DNA of 64,000 nt, taken from Datnioides undecimradiatus. Lineage: Eukaryota; Chordata; Actinopteri; Lobotiformes; Datnioididae. Positions 13,701 to 28,324 of this stretch are shown in pieces. How positions within the stretch are numbered: the stretch's first letter is position 1; the number at the start of each line of letters is the position of its first letter. Both the position numbers and the translations under genes were made by a program. The stretch covers positions 1,274,001-1,338,000 of the forward strand of contig WARS01000015.1 in NCBI GenBank assembly GCA_008933995.1, read 5' to 3'. The notes below the pieces were generated by a model, which made no database searches, was not told the origin of the DNA, and saw only the letters and a list, made by a program, of their open reading frames with translations.

Positions 13701-16700
13701 ACACATTTTTGTTCAGGCAAAACGATGGATTGACAATGCAAGGGAAGAGTGAAGTCAATTTTGGTTGATGTCACTGACGGCTTAGCATGTAATTACTGTC
13801 ACACGTGCACAATAGCAGTACTTAGAGAAGTGCAGGGACAATCAATTTAGTTTTCAGGACTGCAACTTAAGTACATAACTTTGTTTGAAAGAGTAAGAGT
13901 GGAGGTTGTTTAAATGTGAATATATATAAATATGTGGGGTTAGGAAGTTTTTTCTGTCTTCCTCTTACAGATCTGAAATGGATTGTCCAGCAGCACCCTC
14001 TTGTGGAGCCCAAGTAAAATGCAACCTGTATTCAGCACTGCAGCCTCTCTCTCTGCTCTCCCCTCTGCATCCTGCTGCAGCACTCCTCCTCTAGCTGGAT
14101 CTTCCCTCCAGCCTCTTCCTGTCGGAGACGCCCGCCACTTCCCCTTTTCTCTCACACTGCGCCTCCGCCCGCATTTCTCGCTCGGGCCTGGCGCGATCCC
14201 CGTGACCTCTTAGTCAAATATTTAGATGGTCGATCTCAACCCCTTTAAGGAACTGCCTCACAACCTCTCGCCATAAAGTAATCGATGGGATGAGTTCAAA
14301 TGCCAGTGAAAATGTTCAAACATAAACAGGTTCATTGGGAGGCTATGGGGAGGAGTGTTGGCAGAGGTAGGAGTGTTGGTAGAAGGAAGTGAGGGCGGGG
14401 GTTGGGTGGCGGCAAAAAGGGGGGGGGGGGGTCTGATGCAAATGTATGCACAGCCATAGAGCTGCTATGCATATGCATATGGGTAGAGAGGGATTACACA
14501 GAGGGATGAGCAGAGATACTGAGAGGGTTTAAAAAGAGGGTGAACGCTCGGGACACAATGAGGCAAGGCGGGGCATTTATGTTTACCAACGCAGAGGAGA
14601 GAGGAGAGGAGAATGTATTTGGTCCATCATGGCGAAAATGGGCTTCGCCTCTTGTGCTAAACAGAGTGACCTCTACTCGGGGCCTTGGGGGGGAAGAGGG
14701 TGTGGAGGGGGTAGAGTAGTTAGAGCAGCCTACTCTTGCTGTTCCCTTCAGGGAGCGACACTGCACCAAATAGCGTGGACAAACCAGGGCATTAATATCC
14801 TCACACTAACCTCCTGACAATACCCCATTATGTATGTACGCCTCTGTGCATTACACACCTTGAACTAGAAACAATCGCGCCCTTTTTCTTTCTTTCCCCT
14901 TAGCACTTGAACCACAGCCAAGAGACGCGGTGAGCACATTATATATTTTTTTTTTATTTCATAGGCAAACAAGGGGTGTGCAGAAGCGCACACACAAAAA
15001 CACACACACTCTGCTGAACACCTTCACTGTGTTCTTTACATAATCAGTTACCTTGTGACACCTACCTTTGCTGCAAATGACTGTTTGCCTTTTATTCGGC
15101 TCTGTGTTTTCTCTCTATCTCTCCCTTCCAGCCATGTGTATCATCTATAATTACAATTCACACTGATTCCAGCCCGCCATGCTAAAACCCAGCCTACAGT
15201 ATAAAATAAGAAAGCAGCTTGTAAGGTGCAAAGGGGAAACATGACAACTAAGACGCAAGGGAGGGGGGTATGGAGGAAAAAAAAAATCTAAACACAAGCT
15301 CTGGCTGTGGGGTAACAGCATCAGCACAGTATTATGATGTTTCTAAATGGGGAGCGTGTCTCGTGACACGAGTCCCTGTCCAGATATCGATTGCTCCTGT
15401 GGCTGCAACACTAACAGCAGTAGAGAGCCATTGAACTTTAAAGCAAATAGTCCTTCTCCCCCGCTCAGCGTCCTCTCACAGGCGATCAATACAGGTCGGC
15501 CCAGCACGGCTAACACCTCTATCTGGAATAATGGCCTTCCTCCTATAGTTACTGAACAGGAAGATATAGAGACAGGCTGGAACAACTTGGGGAAAGGGGT
15601 TTAGGTAATATGTTTAGGTAAAGTAGTCATATTGTTTTAAATAATAACACGATACTTAATTTAGAACTTTATTAACCTAATGATAAACACAAATGGAGGG
15701 GGAGATTATCCTGCCGGGTGTTGAGGCCATTACACAGTTTAAATTAAGGATTAAAACAGCATTAATTTATATTTAAATATTCAAATTTTACAAAAGTACA
15801 ATTACTTTAACATAAAGACTAACAGAAGGCATTGAAAAATTATATTTTATGCGACACTAAGCCAGCAGTAAAACCACTGGTGCTTGGACACTCCCTCCTT
15901 ACTGTCCTTTAACAGTCTGCGATTTACTTGCGTGCTTAATAAGGTAGAGGTGGGCTGGGCGTCTGTTTGATCCACATTAGCCCTGTATTAGCCACTGTGA
16001 CCCTAATGTTCCCCACTCCATTACTCTGCTGCACGGGGAGAAGTAGAGATGATGGCCCTGAGAAGAGAGGAAGGCCGAGGGGTTCAGCATGGCTGGGCAG
16101 AGATCAAGTGTGAACGGGGAGAAACGCCCATCGCCCATTCTAGATCACTCTGGAACCTCTCGGGACCCCCAAAGGGATACACCCTGTATTCACCTCGGCC
16201 CTGTCCGACACGCTGAAATACATGATATAAACTACCCTCATCGTGTACAACACATGTTATCATAATAGAGCTATCATTGCCATGTAAGTCCAGGTTCCAA
16301 TTTTATTTTTTTTCATAAAGAAACAACCACCATGAAATCCAAACTGTCAGCAAATGAGAACTGTGGATCTCGCAGTTGTTCGCAGTAAGCAAAACAGGAC
16401 TCCTATAAGTAAATAAAACACATTTCGGTTTTTGGTGACGATGATACACTGTGAAGGGATTTTATTGAGATGAACTGCTGTTGGACCAGACACGGGCTGC
16501 GCAAAGGTTTCTCCATCCTTGTCTTTCTGTTTAAGGGTATTACTGTAAAACAGGCAACTGGATAATGGCAGGGTTCAAAGCAATATGCAAAAAGAATGCA
16601 GTTTTTCCAGCTGAAATCATCTGATCCCTTCCATGCCTGAATCAGCTTCAGCTGTAAGCCAGATCGCTGAGGAGGAACACAAGGGGGAAAAGCAAAATGA

Positions 16701-19700
16701 AAGAGGGAGAGCAAAATAGAGGATGTGAGAGAGAAGACAGAGACAGGAAAAAGAGAAATTTGAGAGAATGCAGCACAGCGCAAAGTGTTTAAAGATGGCT
16801 GATGTCAGAAGTCAGAGGAAGACAGCTCTTGGCATCAGAAGTTAGGAGTGCAGCAAATCATGTGGCCAAGGCAGAGGCCAGTCTGAACATGGAATGTGAC
16901 AGAAGCCTCAAATATGGCGGCGCTGGAGCTCAAAAACCTCTTGGCTCGTGGATTTCTGCAGCAGCAAGCTACTGTGTAGGGAAGTGCTGACTGCTGACTG
17001 CAGGAATTTCACTTCTCGCCGAGGATCAGAAGGAGATCCATCGTGACAAAAAGTCCCTCATTAAAGGCTCAGGCACACTGTGACCAAGATTAGAGCAAAC
17101 TTTGTTTTGTAAGCAAGTGCATGCATTCATCCCGGCGTGCAAAATAATTTCTGGACTTTGCAGACTCTTCCCAGCGTTTCACTGTATACAGTATAATATA
17201 CAGTATTACATTTCCAGAGTGTCGGCACAAGAGCATGAACAAGGCTCACATTCCCTCAGAGTATAAAAAGTCTGATTGAGTGAAGTGTCAGCCACAAAAA
17301 TGAAGAGCATATTTGAATTTCAAAAGGATAGCTCCCAAGGTTCAGCCTTCCCAGTTCTTAATTGTGTCTTAACTGCTTTAGCCTTTTTTAAATGGGTAGA
17401 AGTGGGTTGGTCCTCTGTCTGAACTCCATTAGCCCAGTATTAGCCATAGTGACCGTAATGGTCCCCACTTCATTACTCTGTTGCTGGGTGAGGCAAAATG
17501 ATGGCCTAGGGAAGAGATGAAGGCCGGAGGGGTTCAGCATGGCTGGGCAGAGCTCAAGTGTGAACGGAGGAAACGCCCCTTTGCCCATTCTCATTCCTAA
17601 ATTCCGTCTGAGATCCCTGGACTGGGTACCAGCCCGCTTTCAACGTGTCCCTGTCCGACACGGATCCCCCACACAAAAGGATCGGCAGTTATGAATAACT
17701 CTTTTGCTAGTAACCACGCCCCTCTCACGCATCAGGAGACCCCAGCAAACGTTAGGGAGCAAACGGCACCAACAGATAGCACGAAAGCTACAACAGACGG
17801 TTGCTCAAGATATTTGTGTATTTACGCCCACATCATTCATTTATTCAGAGAGCTGTTTCAGAGGATGCCTACCTAAACACTCCAACATGTGCTTGGTACG
17901 CTACAGGTTTGGTTACTGACCCCTCCCCTCCTGTTTTTCTAGTAATTCCCAAAGTTATTAGGTCCAATTGCATTAATTGCTGGGAGGAGTGGCCATGGGG
18001 CATCTGTAACAGGCTGCCTTTGACAGCAGTGAACTGTGCATGTGTGGAGAAGTCAGAAGCAAGTGGCACTGTCCTACAGTTGAACCCAGGAACTGCTCTT
18101 ACACATGTCTCACCTTTCATCCCATGACCCCATTATTTCTCCTTCCATAGAAACATCACCAAACAGAACATGTTTGATTGCCCTGGCCCTCCGATCTCTT
18201 TCCCTCTCATAATGTTATCTTAAGAAATGTGGAAACGATTGAACCTCCATTTGATTTTGGCGGCCAAAATGACTACCACATTGGCGTCCTCCAGGACTCT
18301 GTGCGTGTGTGTGTGTGTGAGGAGTTTTCCCCCCCAGAGATTCCACTGAGAGATTCCAGGGGTTGTGCGATCCACTTCCTCTCATCATGGCAAATTGACC
18401 ATGTGCACTTGACGGCCAGCTGAGTAATCTCCCGACACGTCGGATTTAACACACCGCTCCGCAATCACAGAAAGAAAAATAACTTTGGGGAAGAAAAGTC
18501 ATAAATAACCTGGCAGAGAGGGAGCTTCACTCTCTACTTGCCCTCTGAACCTGGTTGAGAAAACAGTCAATAACAGAGAGGAGCCACATGATTTTCACTG
18601 GAGTTATGTGGATGCAATCATTAGGAGAGCCATTATATGCCCCTGAGTGTAATACTAACCTTGAACGCTGCAAATAGTCAATAGAAGGAACTAGTTATTT
18701 TTGGTAATAAGGGCTACAGGGAACATTTAAGGTCTTGGGTTGGGGGGCTGTTATTGATAGATAATCTAACAAAAAGATAACAGTATAAAGCAGATGTTTA
18801 TTTGATTACTGACAAACAAAGGTTCTATTAGGGAACTAGAGCAACAAGCATGCTTCATGCAGATTGCCTGGATAAAGTGCAGCAAATGAATGCAAGTAGT
18901 AGTAACTGCTGCAGAGTCAATATCACTTGCTAAGTAAAGTCAAAGCGAGAGCGAGAGCGAGGGACACGTTGCAAGACCATGAGAGAATCAAGAAAATACA
19001 GAATGAAGGAGACAGAAGAAGCACGGACATTGCCAGAGATTGTCATTCCTCATTGGCGGTGTGAGCAGGAAGTGGTTTGAAGCCAGGAGGATGTAGGCCA
19101 TGTTCTTTAGAGGGAGGATTACACTTGGCTCTTGTATGACAGTGGACTTTTCATCACGCAGCCACACTGAGCTCCACCACTGGCCTCCCAAATCTGTCAC
19201 CAGACTTCTCAGAAGTGGCCCTCCAAATTGAAAAAGTCTGCTGCCATCGGAGGACTATGAGGGGTGACGGGCAGGAGTGTGGTCGGGGAGGAGGGGGTAT
19301 AGGTTGGAAGTGCTTGCACATTTACACAGCAACAGACCTGCCTACGAGTGCATTTGTCTGTGTGTAACAGTGTGTACTTAGAAGAGAGGATGGGAGGAAC
19401 AGAGAGGAGGGGAGAGGGAGGGAGGGCAGTTGAAGGGTTTAGGGGAAAAAAATGTGGTCATCAATTGCTGGCAGCAGATCCAGGGAGAAGATTATTGGAC
19501 GGTAACCCAGCGGCAGATGTCTGATGAGTGTCTATTAACCTGCTTCCTACATCTCGTAGGCCGTGTCGCTGATGAATTCAGACCAGGAGGCCTTGTCCCG
19601 CCCAATAGGAGGGGTCGGTAATCCCTCTCCAGGAAATAGCTGCCAGAGACCTCAGGACCTGATTGGCTGTATTTGTGCTGCTCTGGCACGGCTAACAGGA

Positions 19701-22700
19701 GAGGGATGCTATTGAGGAGATGTGAGTCAACCCCTGCTGCTTCCCCTCTATTGCTTCACTATCGTAGCATCACTTTGCTTTTTTTATTCCTCTTTTCATT
19801 TTCCTTCTTTTATCTCGATCCTGTATGTTTACATCCATCTACTCACCTGCTGACCCTTTTATTTGTCTTACAGCTAACCTTCTTTCAGTTTCCTCTGTCC
19901 TTTCCTTTATCAATGGGCAAATGCCTCTGATGATACCACATGTCCTTGTTTTACCCCAAGTGCACTTGAAAGGCTTGAATAAGATGACAGACCAAACAGA
20001 TCTAGTTTTGTACTGGCCACGCAGGGAAACACAGAGGGGCATGAGCTCACTGACAAGGCAGCTGGAGGAGCAACATCACCACCAGGGCCTTGGCCCTAGG
20101 CTCATCCCAACCCCACATATGAGATCTGGATATGGAGTTACTTGACTGGGGTATGGCACCGTCTCTCTCCCTAGTTGCCACTGGTCCAGGTCCAACAAAT
20201 TACTACACGGACACGGCAGAGCCTCTCCCACCTGCTCCCCAACACAGACTCCCACATTGGATGTGCCCACAGTAAGGAGTGGCATGGACCATTAATAATT
20301 CTCCAGTAAAGGCTTATCCATCACTATTGTTCAAGGCATATTTGGAAAGGCAGCATCCTTTAGGTCAGCGCGGTTTATATTGGCTACAGTTGTCATTTCT
20401 GTCTGCAAAACACACCAAAAACAGTTGAAAAGTGACAAAATATCAGCTGACATATTTCTCTTAACCTTTTTGGGTCTATTTGGTGTGTTTGTTAAAGAAA
20501 CCACGTCCCAAAAGGCTGGATGATATATGAGTTTGGTATCATCTGCCAACAATTCATTTTTCTGTCATCGCCTCTTGGACCCGCGCTTCCCTCCCTGTTT
20601 CTCTGTGTAGAACAAGACAAAGGCAGTTTTGGAAGAAAGCCATCTGAAATAAAAATCATCTCCACCCAACCATCTAAGCATGCCAGTTAGTTTCCATTAA
20701 ACCTGTTTAACTAGCGGCCCACTAAGCATGGCCCAGGACAACATGGCTGGCTAGAGGCAGTGTGTAGGGCAGAGGGAGAGAATAAGGGCAGTGAGAGCTC
20801 AGGGTCTGTGCTTCACATCTGTTCCTGTATTAAAGGCATATGGGCCGGGCCCAGCCAACCACTCATGAGCGTGCACGGACCCCCGTCCTGAGTCCAATCA
20901 GTGTTGATGGGGGTGATGTAATGGACCTGCATTGGCCTCCCTTGTCCTCTCAAGCACAGTGCAACCACACAATCCTGCATAGTAGGCCTGACAACATGCC
21001 AGCTCGCTGTCAACACCTGCCCCTCAAACACCGGTGGGATGAAGGGACTCATGCAGAGGGAGGGAAGGGATGGAGAGGGGGATGGACCGAGGCAGAAAAA
21101 GACAGAGAGGCAGGGGGAGGAAAAGGTGGCCTGTAGGATCACTGGTGTCACAGAGGGCTGAAGAGAAAAGGGGGACAAATGGAGCAGAAAGGGATGCAGG
21201 GAAGCGGCAAAGTAATATATGGTTGTTTTAGAGGCCCCTGTGCCATTTATCATTTTAAACAAAAATCTGAACATAGCAAATGGCTCCTGTAGCTTCCATG
21301 TAGCTGTTTTTTACATAAATGAAATGCTATACTGTACTGTTACTGTAGGTCAAAGCACACAATGCTGATCGACAACAAAAAATGGCATTGATATTTAAAT
21401 AAAAATCCGTTTTGTCAGTAATATTATCGTCTGATACGTCAACAGAAATAACACTATATTCTCTAGACAGGGTCTTCTGCCAGATCCCAAAAGAAAAGGA
21501 TGGGGGGGGGGGTGTTGTCGGTGTGTAAATGGCTGTGGCTTTGTGGTAATCAGGAAGAGGCCTGCTGCTCTTACCTCCCTCTGTCAGAAAATTGGGAGCC
21601 CATGGAACATGTCCTTTCCACCTTCATCAGTGACACCGCCATGCCTGGACCCGCACAATTGTGTTTTCATCTGCCCCCACAAACGACCACTCATTTTGGC
21701 ACTGTAATGGGGAAGAAGTTAAGGAAAGGGAACAGGATCAAGGGATCCTACGCTTTGGTGGACAGGTATGGCGGTGAGGAAAGGGTGGCCTGGATGTCCG
21801 ACTTGGTTGACTGAATGCCATCTTGAGGTGGGGGCTTGTGTGCAGCTCGGCTTCTCAGAAGGATAAGGTGTAGTCAACTCCGTGGTGACCCAGGAGCTTG
21901 TCACAGGGGATGTAATGAGGTCAGATTACAGGCTAGTCCACAGACTGGCTGCAAAAGGTTGGCCCATAATCCCACAGTCATTAAAGGAATGCTTTGTTAA
22001 AAGTGGATGGAGGGGAGGAAGAAAAAAAGATGGAGAGAACGAAGAAGAGGGGGAATATAAGAGGTGTGTGGGGGAACTCAATAACACTTGATTCGATATG
22101 AAAAGCCTCTTGTTGCCACCCAGGAGAAGCCCGGCTAGGAAGGATGTGAGGGAAGCCAGCCGAGAGACTCCTACAACCAGGAAACAAGACATGCCTTGTT
22201 CCGGGTTTAAGGAGCAAACAGATTAAGATGAATTGATGCAAGCTTAGTGACTTTGGAGAATGGGGGAGAAAAAACGCCCACAGATCAATAAGGCTTAGGA
22301 AGCAAGCAACCAAAGACAGAATCTCCACTCACATTCTGGGGGATAACACTCAATGAAGGAAAGGGTCTCAGATCTCATATATCCCTACTTTGTGTGGTTT
22401 AGATTAAAAAAAAAAAAAAAAAAGAGGGTTTGGTGCAGAATGACAGAATTAACAAATGTGAACAAACAGAAAAAAAATAAGATTTTAAAACAATAAAGTT
22501 TTCAGAATTAAAGGCATTTTACTGCATGCTGGAGACCAGAAAATAAATTCTGAAAGTATGCAAGGCATGATAAAATTTTAAATACAGGGACAATGAAGCA
22601 AGGTTTCACAATTCATACAAGCTTTTCATATGAATATTTGCATATTTTTTTTAGAATTTACATTTCTGGGGTTTGAAAATGTAAGCGACTGCTCTAACTG

Positions 22701-25700
22701 TGCGCGCTAAAACACACAAGGGTTTTAAAATAAAGCATATGCAGATCACACCAAAAGTCCTATTGCTAGCAAGCTAACATACATCCAGCGTCCCACAGTG
22801 CACTGTGACAGATCCGTGCCTAAGCCGGCCTGGCGGGGCCTGCGCCCTGATGTTTGCAGAGATCAGAGAGAATCATCTGGGTTAACATGGTAATTATACG
22901 GCAAAGCCCTGCTATCTCAGGCTGGATCTGATACTGTTTTTCTCCTCTCTACTCGGAGATCTCAGGCCTCCAGTCAGGAGGAGCGACAGCCGTCTTCCAG
23001 AGCTAATCCCTCAAGAGGTGTTCTACCACTGTCAACTTAATGAAAATGAACACGCTGTGAGTGCAGGCATTTGATTACACGAATAAAAAGAGAGACGCGA
23101 TCAAAACTTGGTCTTACCACCCATATGGTCCCATCTACTGGGTCAATATTGACAGGCTTGAATGAATGTCACAATCCCTCCCCAACGTTAAGAATTAATG
23201 GCAGGTAGATGTGTCAATAGTGCAGTTTATTGTTAGTTGTTTGACCGAATCAGATGTTGGACCGAAGACTGGATTCAAAATTGCGAGTCTGAAGAATGCA
23301 TGCCTTGTGTTCATTTCTTTAATTAAGTGTAAAGTTATGCATGCTTCTCCGTTTCCCCCTGACCTCTTAGCTAAACTATTATGAGAATATCAGAACACAT
23401 ACGTGTAGAATACAACAGTGCATGGTAACCTCGACATCTGTTCAAACTGGCCCCCGTGGGCGTTGCTGGGCCTAGGTCAGGTGACTTGGACTGACCCAGT
23501 ATGCTGATTGAGTTACGATTAAAAAAGGAAGAGGTGCGCTGGCCCCCTCGATGTGAAAAGGGCACCAAGAATAACATTTAGCTGCTTTACATAACACGGC
23601 GAACTGTGAGGACAATGTCATGTTGTTTTGTGGAAGTAGGACATTTTAAGTAAAATACTGCTGACCTCTGACAGTACTGAAATTAGTATTTTCTCTGCCT
23701 CTCATGTGTGAAAAACACAACCTGCTGCGGACCTTCAATCAACTTCAGTTTGGAAAAATAATCTGAAATAATACTGCTTGACCTATAATACGAAGAATGA
23801 CAGACCGATATTATCTATCGCTATTTTAATCACAGTTTCACCGAAAAACTCCGCAAGTGAGAAGGGCTTTGTACGTCTATGAGCGTTATTTCCCAGTATG
23901 TTTGTTTATGTTTTTCTGTATTTATTGTATTGTGTATCGTTTCTGTGACCGCAGGTGTGCCCTTTAACCCCAAAGTCATTAGCCTTTGCAGTCTGGGTCT
24001 CTAAACTGCACCACGCTGGCGCAAAACACGTGCAGAGAAAGAGATAGACGGAGAGAGAGGCAGAGAGAGCGGGAAGGGGAAGAAGGCTCCAGGGCCAATT
24101 ACGGCCCAGAGAAAACAAAGGGCTATATTTCAATGATTCCTCCAGCTGTGCTGTTTATGAGCTGTGTGCTTAGTCTCTCTGTGACCTTCACCTCCACACT
24201 TGCCCTCTCTGAGGGAAAACAAGCTAAAATGCCCTGATGCTCAATCTTTCATTTCCCCTTGTTTTTCCACTATTTCCACTTTTTTTTTTCCCTTCAGTAG
24301 GTTGCTGAAAACATATTGTTTATTTGATTCAGAGTTCTGTTAATATTTGTTATTTCACAGTTTTTCATGGCATAGCACTTTTAGTGCCACCTCGACATCC
24401 TATTGTGCAATGTATCACATTGCCTTAGATATGAAAGTAAGAAAAAATATGGACTAATCTAAGGTTTAATGGCAAGGTGTGTGCCATATGTAACCTTTAT
24501 AACTTTGCTTGTCAGTCAGCCCCCCACCCACCACACATACACACTCATTACGGACCTCATAAGCAGGGTCTGGGTATCAGTCACTGTGGCCCTTTGACAG
24601 GTCTAACCTTCCCAAGCGGCAGGATACACCATCTTCACTGCAGTCCTATTGACCAAAGCAATAAGCCATTCTATATGGTGTATTAAAGTCATTTTCCACA
24701 TGCTACCTCAGCACGATCCATTGTTCATGCAAGCTCCTGCTGACCATGAAGAGAGGTGGAAAGGAAATAAACCTTCCCTGTGCTCCCAGACCAAATTGCA
24801 ACACTTTGCACGGTTTACATCATTTAAGCAATAAGTCCTCTGCAGAAAATGTTGGTTTTTTTTGTTTTCCTTCTTCCAGACTGAAAAGGTGTTGTTGTTA
24901 TTATGGTCACAGTCATGAAGCCATTTTGGGCTGTAGACTTGGCAACAGAAGTTCCAGAAACAGCTCCACATTTTGAGGTATATGCCCTGACAAGCCAGAG
25001 AGCATGTTCCATTTATGTTCTCAATCTAGTCTCCCATTTCATTCCCCTTAAATTTGCAAGCAAAAAAAAAAGTGGAAGAGGAGGGGCTCCTTTGTTGGCA
25101 AGCAGTGGCTGTGTAATATGTTGAGGCCATCTGCGTAGTCCGGTTGCTGCTCTCCCCTGCTCCCTGTGTCAGAGGTGGTGTTGGAACCGCTGTGTACCTC
25201 ACCCTGGCCTCTGCTGAAATCAGCTCCAGTCTGGGACCATGTGACAAATGATTCCAATCTAGGCTGAGCGCCCTTGACTTGACCCTGACCGCTGTAGACA
25301 ATAAGGGCAAGCTCAGTCACTGGAAAAGATGTTCTGCGCTAATAAACCCGAGTGCGGACCAGGGGTAGCGGTGAGCGCAGGCTCGGCTGTGGGGGGGGTC
25401 GGTGGGGGTGGACAGGAGAGAGGGAGGGGGAGAGTTCAGGTTCTGACCTCTCAGGTGCAGGTTGATAATGAGTCTCCCTGTTTGCTCTGTGAAAATGACC
25501 TCAGAGAGATGAAAGGATCCAGAGCACAACAAAGAGCTCCATTCTCTGCTCCTCTGAAACGGGATCATTCCTGAGGATTGGCTTATGAATGCACTTTCTA
25601 TTTCATTGCTTTTAAAGGGCACTTAAGCCAAAATACAAACATGTAAAAGTAGTCGGGCTGGATGCCGCCACACAGCCGCTGAAACCAAGCGCACCTCCTC

Positions 25701-26679
25701 TCAGACCCCACACATGCAAACAAAACAGCCAAACGCGCAGATAAAAGCAGACGCTCACTTGCGCGCGCACACACACACACACGCATACTAGCACAAACAC
25801 ATAAACACACACCGACAATATCCCAAATCCTGCTTGTGCCTCCCCTTGTCTCCTTAATAAACCCTATAAAATGAGTGTGCTCTTGCCAAGCTTGGTGCCG
25901 TAAACATGCCACTCCAGAAAGGTTCTGGGCATCCCGCTAGTTATGCTAATGAAACCCCCACCCTCCTCTGTTTTTCACTCTCTCTCATCCTGCTGGCACA
26001 GCCTTCAGTCTTCCGCAATACACCACTCCATTGTCATCCCCTGCCCCTGTTCTGCTGGCATCAGACTAGATAATACACAGCAAAACGAAGATCCAAGAAC
26101 CCTTGTAAAAAAAAAACATGGCAAGAGAATAATATGGTTATTATTTCTTTGAACTCAAAACCAGGCCATTGTTCTTCATTTTTGTGCCCCAATTTGTAGC
26201 AAAATATGGTACAAAATATGATTATCTTAACAATGTGCATGCATGGACGGCTAATTATAATGATATAAACAATGTCTCCAAGGTAAGTGATAGAACAGAC
26301 ACAACGGGAGGTCATAATGTATTGAACAAAATAACCCTGACGTCCGTCTGTTGAGCTTTGAGTAGTCAAAGTTGTTCGCAGCCAGGAAGTAGAGGCTGGA
26401 CTTCTTGTAGTGCCGATTCTGGCATAGTAGAGGGTATCAGCAGGTTCTTTGTCATGGGGACTTTGAGGAACTTAGTGCTGAGAGGGGAAAGTGCTGGGCA
26501 CGACAGGAACCACTGAAGTCTGCTGAACTCTGCTGAGTGTCAATGTGGCAGCCAGGATTATACCCTCCCTCTGTTGGCTCCAAAATACAAAACCCACTTG
26601 ACACTGCAGCCCAAAGTTTTTGCTTGTGTGAATCTATGTGTGAGTAGGTGTGTGAGAACGCACATTTGTGTGTCTCTAT

Positions 26680-26721
<42 letters not shown>

Positions 26722-28285
26722 GTGTGTGACAGCTTCAAGGCCCCGTGTGCATGTGCTTGTGGTTTTCTCGGAGTTGTTCGGTAAGCCAGGCCACTGACGT
26801 GGATTTGTGGCTTGACTGCAGAGGAGTTTATCACAGATAATTACATAAGAATGTGCTGGAAAGGGAACAAACCACGGACAGTCTGGGCTGGCAGATGCTG
26901 AGCCTCGGCCTACACAGTGCCCCGTGCTCCCTGCACTCCAGCCTCACACACTCCAGCCCCCACTGGGCCTCTCTAAGCTTGAAAGGGCAGCAGAGAAAAC
27001 ACTGAAACACTGGAGAGCCCAAATCAGCTTCTCTTTTATAGCTCACCCTACAGCCCCCTTACCTCTCCTTTCATCTGGTGGACTCTTCACACGTTGAAAA
27101 AGGGCCGTTTATTGCATACACAAGTGCAAAAGTTTTATTTTTCAATCTCTTGTTACTAATTAATAAATATGGTAACAGATTTTTTGCAATTTTCACAATA
27201 AACAAACCCTGTAGCTTATATCGAATCATTAGAAACAAACAAATTCCAAAAATAATGATATAATTTACATTGATCTTAACATCAATAGTGAGTAAACCTT
27301 GCAAGTCTGATTTTCATGTTCAACTTTTTTTCATTATGCATATTAATAACATGATATGAGACTAGTTACTGTCTTAGATTTTGGGTATTGTTATATTCTG
27401 ATATGACGTGTATGTCTTTTCCTGGTTTTAAAGGCTGCATTACAGCAACAAGACGTGAATGTGTGAAGTTTAAACTGGTCTATTATTTACCTCCATCCCC
27501 TTATATTTGTAATATTGATGATTATTTGCCAACAATCTATTAGATATAGTTTTACAGTATTTGATGTTGTCTGTGTCAGTATTTTTGATATACTAGATAT
27601 TTCCAGGTGAGGGGACCGTGATGCCTATTGATAGTGAACAGTGGCGTGTCGGAGACCAAACAGTTGTGAATGGATGGTGAGGACAAACCTACACCGTGCG
27701 CGGAATGTGATATGACAGCACAATCTTTGTGCGGCGGACTCCCGGGTGCCCGTAGAGAGTCGTCTTAAAGTGTTGACGTGTCCGCTCAGCTGCCGGAATA
27801 ATAAAACAGTTTTCTCGAGAAACAAGGAGCGCTTGCCAACACCGCAATATAGAAAGGTGTGGTACGGCACGACCATGACTGAATGATCTGTCACCCAGAT
27901 AAAAAGCACAAGATAAACTCAGCTTTGTTAGAGACACGCTCACTCACACATAAAGACTGCCGCCACCATTAAACTCACTCTCTGGTATGCGCGCGTATAG
28001 CAGGAGGTATAGGAGGCAGTTGTGGGTTTAATGGTTTATCCTGTATTATGAAGGCAACAACGAGCCCAGGGACCATTGAGATGCCTTTTGCCCGGTTCCT
28101 TCTCTTCTGCTCCGCCATTAGATGGAAATTATTTCTGATCACTACCTATCCGCCCCCGAATCGAATGAGTGACCCCAAGGTGAACACGGTACTATATAGC
28201 CCTATTGCAGGCTCGTTCAGCCATTCATCCACTGTAGACATCATTACTTTCATATTTTACAGGTGTCCAAAATGATATGGCTGTA

Positions 28286-28324
<39 letters not shown>

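Noticed and set aside
13940-14155. 71-residue minus-strand ORF, charged and plausible-looking
   Set aside because: It coincides with the CpG/GC-rich patch, which opens frames by composition. It does not match the RCC1 frame or any family I recognise.
14700-14760. tRNA-like A-box wording (GTAGAGTAGTTAGAGCAGCC)
   Set aside because: No matching B box at the right distance and no cloverleaf. It could be a remnant of a tRNA-derived SINE but is too weak to call.
20813-21274. 153-residue minus-strand ORF rich in Ser, Pro and Leu
   Set aside because: It arises from a GA-rich plus-strand block read in reverse; no domain or splice evidence.
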